NCBI GenBank assembly: GCA_013330915.1
Contig: DUHK01000082.1
Coordinates: forward strand, 1 to 10,764
Direction of reading: 5' to 3'
Source of the DNA: Methanosphaera sp.
Lineage (GTDB): Archaea > Methanobacteriota > Methanobacteria > Methanobacteriales > Methanobacteriaceae
Length of the DNA: 10,764 bases
Positions 7,039 to 10,764 of the stretch are shown piece after piece. The translations under genes were made by a program, and so were the position numbers. Below the pieces are notes generated by a model. It did no database searches. It had not been told where the DNA came from and saw only the letters and a program-made list of their open reading frames with translations. Within the stretch, counting starts at the first letter, position 1, and every line of letters starts with the position of its first letter.

Positions 7039-8274
7039 ATGACTATTTACAATACTCTGATTATAGGTGGTGGAAGCAGTGGAATTTTGTCTGCAATCCA
7101 TCTAAACGACGATAAGAGCATTCTACTGGAAAAAAACAGCACCCTGGGAAAAAAAATTCTCTTTACGGGTGGTGGAAGATGCAACATAACAAACAACCAC
7201 GGAATAGATAACTATGTTAAAAGCTTTTATAATGGAGGTAATTTCTATAGAACAGCCTTTTCAAATTTCTTCAACAAGGACATTATAAAAATGCTGGAAA
7301 GCAACGGTTGTAAAACAAAGGTTGAAGAAAACGAACGCGTATTTCCAGTATCCAACAAGGCATCATCTGTTCAGGAAACCTTGATAAAAATAGTAGATAA
7401 CTCCAAAACGAAAGTTAAACTAAACACCAACGTCAAGAAGATAAAAAAGGAAAATGATCTTTTCACAGTTGAATGCAACAATTCCGAAACATTTAAATCC
7501 AGATATCTGATATTATCCACAGGTGGAAATGCATATCCAAAAACGGGTTCAAACGGTGACGGATACAAATTCGCAAAAGACCTTGGTCATACAATCACCA
7601 AACAAATGAGTGGATTGGCACCGGTAAAAATCGAAGAAAAATGGATTAACAACCTTCAGGGAATAGACATAAAAGTGAAGTTAGAAATTAAGGCAGACAA
7701 GAAGTCCGTTGCAAAGGACACCGGTTCAATAATTTTTACACATAACGGAATAAGCGGACCTGTTATTTTAAACAACAGCATGGAAATTAACAAACACCTG
7801 CAGAAAAAGCAAAATGTAATCATCAATCTGGATATGTGTGAGGAATATTCCTATGAAAAACTTGATAAACAGTTACAGGAAGACTTTTCAAAAAACAGTA
7901 ACAAGACAATCAAGACTTATTTACATAAGTATTTACCTAAAAGAATGTCCAGTGAATTCTTAAACTATTTGAACATCGATTCGACAAAGATTCTTAATCA
8001 AATAAACAAAAAGGAACGTGTGAAAATCAGGGACAACCTTAAAAGATTGACTTTAACCGTTTTAGAAGTGTTGGAAAAAGATGCTTTCGTTACCAACAGC
8101 GGTGTCAAAAGAAAGGAAATAGATCCGAACACATTTGAATCAAAAATTGTGGATAACCTTTTTATTGTGGGTGAACTTGTTGAAGGCTGTGGAATAAGTG
8201 GAGGATATAATCTCCAGCAGGCATATTCAACGGGAGCCTTAGCAGCAAAAAGCATAAGGGAGAGACTTTCATGA
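7039..8274 (+). CDS. HI0933/YhiN-family FAD-dependent oxidoreductase
   Basis: This soluble flavoprotein belongs to the HI0933-like (YhiN/BaiN) family; the physiological substrate is generally unknown. It has 411 residues, normal for the family. Residues 5-20 form the Rossmann strand and glycine loop (TLIIGGGSSGILSAI), E31 is the expected ribose-binding acid, and TGGGRCNITN (43-52) is the family hallmark. ILSTGGNAYPKTGSNGDGY follows in the mid-protein with the second FAD contact, FTHNGISGP is in the inserted domain, and FIVGELVEGCGISGGYNLQQ (375-394) is the C-terminal FAD motif. Cysteines in GGRCN and EGCG are the family's usual ones. GAGATGAT (7028-7035) is a close Shine-Dalgarno for ATG 7039. 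The stop overlaps the next start as ATGA, so the two proteins are translationally coupled, which is the best clue to function. Confidence 0.92.
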   Translation: MTIYNTLIIGGGSSGILSAIHLNDDKSILLEKNSTLGKKILFTGGGRCNITNNHGIDNYVKSFYNGGNFYRTAFSNFFNKDIIKMLESNGCKTKVEENERVFPVSNKASSVQETLIKIVDNSKTKVKLNTNVKKIKKENDLFTVECNNSETFKSRYLILSTGGNAYPKTGSNGDGYKFAKDLGHTITKQMSGLAPVKIEEKWINNLQGIDIKVKLEIKADKKSVAKDTGSIIFTHNGISGPVILNNSMEINKHLQKKQNVIINLDMCEEYSYEKLDKQLQEDFSKNSNKTIKTYLHKYLPKRMSSEFLNYLNIDSTKILNQINKKERVKIRDNLKRLTLTVLEVLEKDAFVTNSGVKRKEIDPNTFESKIVDNLFIVGELVEGCGISGGYNLQQAYSTGALAAKSIRERLS

Positions 8275-8798
8275 TTCATCTTAGTTACGATAGAAAAAAA
8301 TACCAGGAAGACATGATAAACAACATTCAAACCTTTGATAACGTTGTTGAAATTGGATGCCACATAGGCACTTCCACAAAGATAATATCCAGATTAAATC
8401 AGGACGGAACTGTATACGCCTTTGACAACAGTCCGGAAAGTTCCAAGGCCATGAATAATCTGGGAATCGAATACAACAACATCAAGTTTTACAATGCTGA
8501 CGTTAGAAATGAAGATGTGTTATACGATTTCGTTGAAAATAGCGAAGATATAGATGTCCTGTGTGTGGATATGGGTGGTGGATACCATCCTGATACCGTG
8601 TTTAAAGTATTTTTCATCTGGTCATCACTTCTTAAGCCAAGGGTAAGTCTGATTAGAAACAGGGGTTTGATAGATTTCGTTAAATCATCAACTTCAAACG
8701 AAAATATTCAATCAAAAGAGGGTTTTCTTGAATCATCCGCAATGGATATCACCCCTGATAACTTAAAAGAACTTAAAATATGGTCCAAAAAACTATGA
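8271..8798 (+). CDS. SAM-dependent methyltransferase-like protein
   Basis: This 175-residue protein looks like a compact class I methyltransferase. VVEIGCHIGTST (25-36) fits motif I, with the acid E27 before the glycine loop. VYAFDNS (48-54) fits motif II, whose acid is D52, FYNADVRN (73-80) fits motif III, and IDVLCVDMGGG (94-104) fits the strand-4 region. After this comes PDTVFKVFFIWSSLLKPR and an unusual SLIRNRGL, then about 40 hydrophilic residues instead of the full C-terminal beta hairpin. The substrate is not readable. ATG 8271 overlaps the flavoprotein stop by four bases (ATGA), implying coupled expression. Similar short proteins seem to be present in related methanogens, as I recall, but have no established role. 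A catalytically inactive binding domain is also possible because the second half is divergent. Confidence 0.72.
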   Translation: MIHLSYDRKKYQEDMINNIQTFDNVVEIGCHIGTSTKIISRLNQDGTVYAFDNSPESSKAMNNLGIEYNNIKFYNADVRNEDVLYDFVENSEDIDVLCVDMGGGYHPDTVFKVFFIWSSLLKPRVSLIRNRGLIDFVKSSTSNENIQSKEGFLESSAMDITPDNLKELKIWSKKL

Positions 8799-8833
8799 GC
8801 TTCATTTTTGATAATAAGAACATCAGATTAAAA

Positions 8834-8894
8834 AAATGATATTTTCATTTAAATAATACATGAAAAATTTTCAATAAAAATAAAGTATTGAAAA
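8834..8894. repeat. Cluster of interleaved inverted repeats upstream of aroA'
   Basis: Alternating copies of TTTTCA and TGAAAA lie at 8842-8847, 8861-8866, 8868-8873 and 8889-8894. They form TTTTCAT/ATGAAAA (8842-8848 with 8860-8866), the odd palindrome TGAAAA-A-TTTTCA (8861-8873) and a perfect nine-base repeat TTTTCAATA/TATTGAAAA (8868-8876 with 8886-8894, nine-base spacer). AAATGA/TCATTT (8834-8839 with 8845-8850) adds a fourth pairing. The cluster ends about 12 bases before the proposed BRE/TATA of aroA', a place where an operator would sit. AT-rich sequence makes short repeats common, so function is unproven. Confidence 0.5.
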
Positions 8895-8905
8895 AAATGT
8901 TTAAA

Positions 8906-8968
8906 GAAAGAAAAATATAGATACATATAACAATTGATATATGAATATCATCAACAAAAAAAAGTGAT
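8906..8968 (+). promoter_or_regulatory. BRE/TATA promoter and Shine-Dalgarno of aroA'
   Basis: GAAAG (8906-8910) fits a BRE and is followed by TATA-like AAAAATATA (8911-8919). A start about 25 bases on would fall near 8940. GTGAT at 8964-8968 is a Shine-Dalgarno three bases before ATG 8972. A short ORF begins at ATG 8941, about where transcription is predicted to start. Confidence 0.5.
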
Positions 8969-8971
8969 ACA

Positions 8972-9766
8972 ATGATAGGAAAAAAAATCAGAATTGAAAG
9001 AATAATCAATCGTAAAACAGGAAAATGTGTAATTGCACCAATGGATCATGGAATATCAGGAGGTCCTATTCCAGGACTAATCAACATGACAGAAACCATT
9101 GATTCAGTTGCAAGTGGTGGAGCAAATGCTGTGCTTATGCACAAAGGTATGGTAAAAAACGGTCACCGTGGATACGGAAAAGATATTGGATTAATATTAC
9201 ACCTATCTGCAAGTACCGATTTAAGTGTTGATCCATACCACAAAGTACAGGTTACCAGTGTAGAAAAAGCTCTGCAATTAGGTGCAGATGCAGTTAGCGT
9301 ACACATCAATATAGGTTCAGAAAAGGAACCTGAAATGTTGAAAAGTACCGGAAGAATTGCAGAAGAATGTGACAAATGGGGAATGCCTCTTTTAGCAATG
9401 ATGTACCCTAGAGGTCCAAAAATCGACAATGAACATGACCCAGAAGTAGTTAAACTAGCTGCAAGGGTAGGTGCAGAATTAGGTGCAGACATAGTTAAAA
9501 CCAACTATACCGGCGATCCTGATACTTTCAAAGAAGTTGTGGATGGATGTCCGGTTCCTGTAATAATTGCAGGAGGACCTAAAGTTGAAACAGACAAACA
9601 ACTATTAGAAATGGTATATGATGCTATAAATGTGGGTGGTGCTGGAATAGCTATAGGAAGAAACGTTTTCCAAGCAAAAGATCCTGCAAAAATGACCAAA
9701 GCACTTGTTGAAATTGTCCATAACGGAATGAAACCTGACGAAGCTTTAGAAATTATAAAAGGATAA
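8972..9766 (+). CDS. aroA': 2-amino-3,7-dideoxy-D-threo-hept-6-ulosonate (ADH) synthase
   Basis: This class I aldolase-like enzyme condenses 6-deoxy-5-ketofructose 1-phosphate with L-aspartate semialdehyde. It is the first step of the archaeal route to dehydroquinate that replaces DAHP synthase. The 264-residue TIM barrel carries APMDHGISGGP (22-32, D25), MMYPRGP (143-149, Y145) and IVKTNYTGD (174-182, K176 as Schiff-base lysine). As I recall, the catalytic residues of the Methanocaldococcus MJ0400 enzyme are D33, Y153 and K184. All three sit exactly eight residues later, which supports the alignment. The C-terminal phosphate-binding loops read IIAGGPK and GGAGIAIGRNVFQ. ATG 8972 has a GTGAT ribosome site and its own promoter. 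The next enzyme of the pathway begins 12 bases after the stop. Confidence 0.95.
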   Translation: MIGKKIRIERIINRKTGKCVIAPMDHGISGGPIPGLINMTETIDSVASGGANAVLMHKGMVKNGHRGYGKDIGLILHLSASTDLSVDPYHKVQVTSVEKALQLGADAVSVHINIGSEKEPEMLKSTGRIAEECDKWGMPLLAMMYPRGPKIDNEHDPEVVKLAARVGAELGADIVKTNYTGDPDTFKEVVDGCPVPVIIAGGPKVETDKQLLEMVYDAINVGGAGIAIGRNVFQAKDPAKMTKALVEIVHNGMKPDEALEIIKG

Positions 9767-9778
9767 GGAAGTTAAACA

Positions 9779-10764
9779 ATGAAATTCGCATGGGTAAGAC
9801 CTACCGGCACATGGAATGACCGTAAAGATGCAATAGTAAGTGCTTTAGAATCAGGAATTGACAACATAATTGATTTTGACAATTCAGAAAGTATTAAAGA
9901 ATTGGGAAATGTCAAAATCATATCCGACAAAGAAAATTCAGACATACTCCTCTTAGGAAATGATGAAAAAGTATCTGTTGAAGATGTTAAAGAAGCACAA
10001 TCAAAGGACAAGGAAGTTGCAGTTTATGTTGAAATCAACAATAAAGAAGATGAACTTCTGGTTTCCAAGTTGGGAACCGTGGCAGATTACGTTATCCTAA
10101 AAGGAAAAAATTGGAAGGTTATTCCTTTAGAAAACATTATTGCCAGCCTACAGAACCGCAGCTCAAAAATAATGGTGGATGTTCCAAACTATGAGGAAGC
10201 CAAATTAGCTTTGGAAACTATGGAACATGGTTCCGATGGTGTATTGTTATCATCAAACGATGCAAACGAAATAAGAAGACTTGGTTCTTTGATTGAAAAA
10301 ACATCAAAGGAAATCTATGAACTTAAAGAAGCCACAGTCACAAAGGTTGAAAGTGTGGGTTTAGGTGACAGGGTTTGCGTAGATACCTGTTCCATTATGG
10401 AAGTAGGAGAAGGAATGCTAATAGGATCCTTTGCATCAGGACTATTTATGGTACATAGCGAATCATTAGAAAGTGAATACGTTGCATCAAGGCCTTTCAG
10501 AGTAAATGCAGGAGCCGTCCATGCATATGTTATGACACCCGGAAATAAAACACGCTATCTTTCAGAACTGGAAGCAGGAGACGAAGTCATAACAATCAAC
10601 ACCAAAGGAGAAGCAAAAACCGCAATTATAGGACGTTCAAAAATTGAAAGACGTCCTTTAATGATGATTGAAGCAGAAAACAACGGACAAAAAATCAAAA
10701 CATTAGTCCAGAATGCTGAAACCATCAGACTGGTATCTGAAAAAGGAGAACCTATCTCGGTATC
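9779..10764 (+). CDS. aroB': 3-dehydroquinate synthase II, 3' end beyond the window
   Basis: This NAD-dependent enzyme oxidatively deaminates and cyclises the ADH synthase product to 3-dehydroquinate, feeding aromatic amino acid synthesis. Translation from ATG 9779 is open to the end of the window, giving 328 residues without a stop. Known members have about 360-375, so roughly 30-50 residues lie outside. Typical features are KFAWVRPTG at the N-terminus (2-10), the VGLGDRVCVDTC segment (193-204), GEGMLIGSFASGLFMVHSES (210-229), and RPFRVNAGAVHAYV (238-251) followed by a beta-rich end. AAGGAAG (9765-9771), overlapping the aroA' stop, is its ribosome site. It has no relation to classical AroB. 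Partnership with aroA' matches the known pathway pairing. Confidence 0.95.
   Translation, partial: MKFAWVRPTGTWNDRKDAIVSALESGIDNIIDFDNSESIKELGNVKIISDKENSDILLLGNDEKVSVEDVKEAQSKDKEVAVYVEINNKEDELLVSKLGTVADYVILKGKNWKVIPLENIIASLQNRSSKIMVDVPNYEEAKLALETMEHGSDGVLLSSNDANEIRRLGSLIEKTSKEIYELKEATVTKVESVGLGDRVCVDTCSIMEVGEGMLIGSFASGLFMVHSESLESEYVASRPFRVNAGAVHAYVMTPGNKTRYLSELEAGDEVITINTKGEAKTAIIGRSKIERRPLMMIEAENNGQKIKTLVQNAETIRLVSEKGEPISV

Noticed and set aside
7998..8363. Antisense open frame across the flavoprotein and methyltransferase junction
   Set aside because: Both opposite genes are real, and this frame reads as low-complexity serine- and leucine-rich sequence typical of a shadow.
8799..8971. RNA gene or CRISPR leader in the 173-bp spacer
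   Set aside because: No tRNA-like cloverleaf, GC-rich core or direct repeat unit is present; the inverted repeats are short and AT-rich.
9163..9504. Antisense open frame of 113 codons opposite aroA'
   Set aside because: It lies opposite a gene with clear catalytic motifs, has no ribosome site that I can see, and its translation matches nothing familiar.
1..10764. Mobile element, prophage or defence island
   Set aside because: There is no transposase, integrase, terminal repeat or attachment-site duplication, and all recognised genes are chromosomal archaeal types.

Overview
The window reads as chromosomal DNA of a low-GC methanogenic archaeon, most likely a member of Methanobacteriales such as Methanosphaera or Methanobrevibacter. 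The reasons are a Hel308 helicase beside a DUF2115-like protein, a DUF2098-like protein, a CDP-alcohol phosphotransferase of the archaetidylinositol phosphate type, the archaeal two-gene entry into the shikimate pathway (ADH synthase plus dehydroquinate synthase II), AT-rich TATA-like promoters, T-tract terminators and GGTGAT-like Shine-Dalgarno sequences. The genus is inferred from memory of these families, not from a search.

Layout. Bases 1-160 hold T-tracts that look like the terminator of an upstream gene, then a weak promoter. A plus-strand run follows: cbiD (cobalamin biosynthesis; the real start is far upstream of the first ordinary start codon), a GT4 glycosyltransferase, hel308 with a TTG start, then after a short gap a DUF2115-like four-cysteine protein whose 3' end overlaps a small charged helical protein. 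Two minus-strand genes converge on this block: DUF2098-like (5360-5668) and the Sua5/YrdC tRNA-modification enzyme (5703-6320). A 65-bp divergent promoter region separates these from a membrane CDP-alcohol phosphotransferase (6386-6964). Next comes a two-gene operon with an ATGA overlap: an HI0933-type flavoprotein and a small SAM-methyltransferase-like protein. A 173-bp intergenic region, unusually rich in inverted repeats, precedes aroA' (ADH synthase) and aroB' (dehydroquinate synthase II), which runs off the window.

The last two genes catalyse consecutive steps to 3-dehydroquinate in organisms lacking the classical DAHP route. The other genes are mostly housekeeping: corrinoid synthesis, repair of stalled forks, t6A tRNA modification and ether-lipid head groups. 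I see no mobile element, CRISPR array, tRNA, rRNA or defence system. The points most worth a second look are the missing conventional start codon of cbiD, the inverted-repeat cluster and eight-codon upstream ORF before aroA', the uncharacterised proteins beside hel308, and the methyltransferase-like partner of the flavoprotein.
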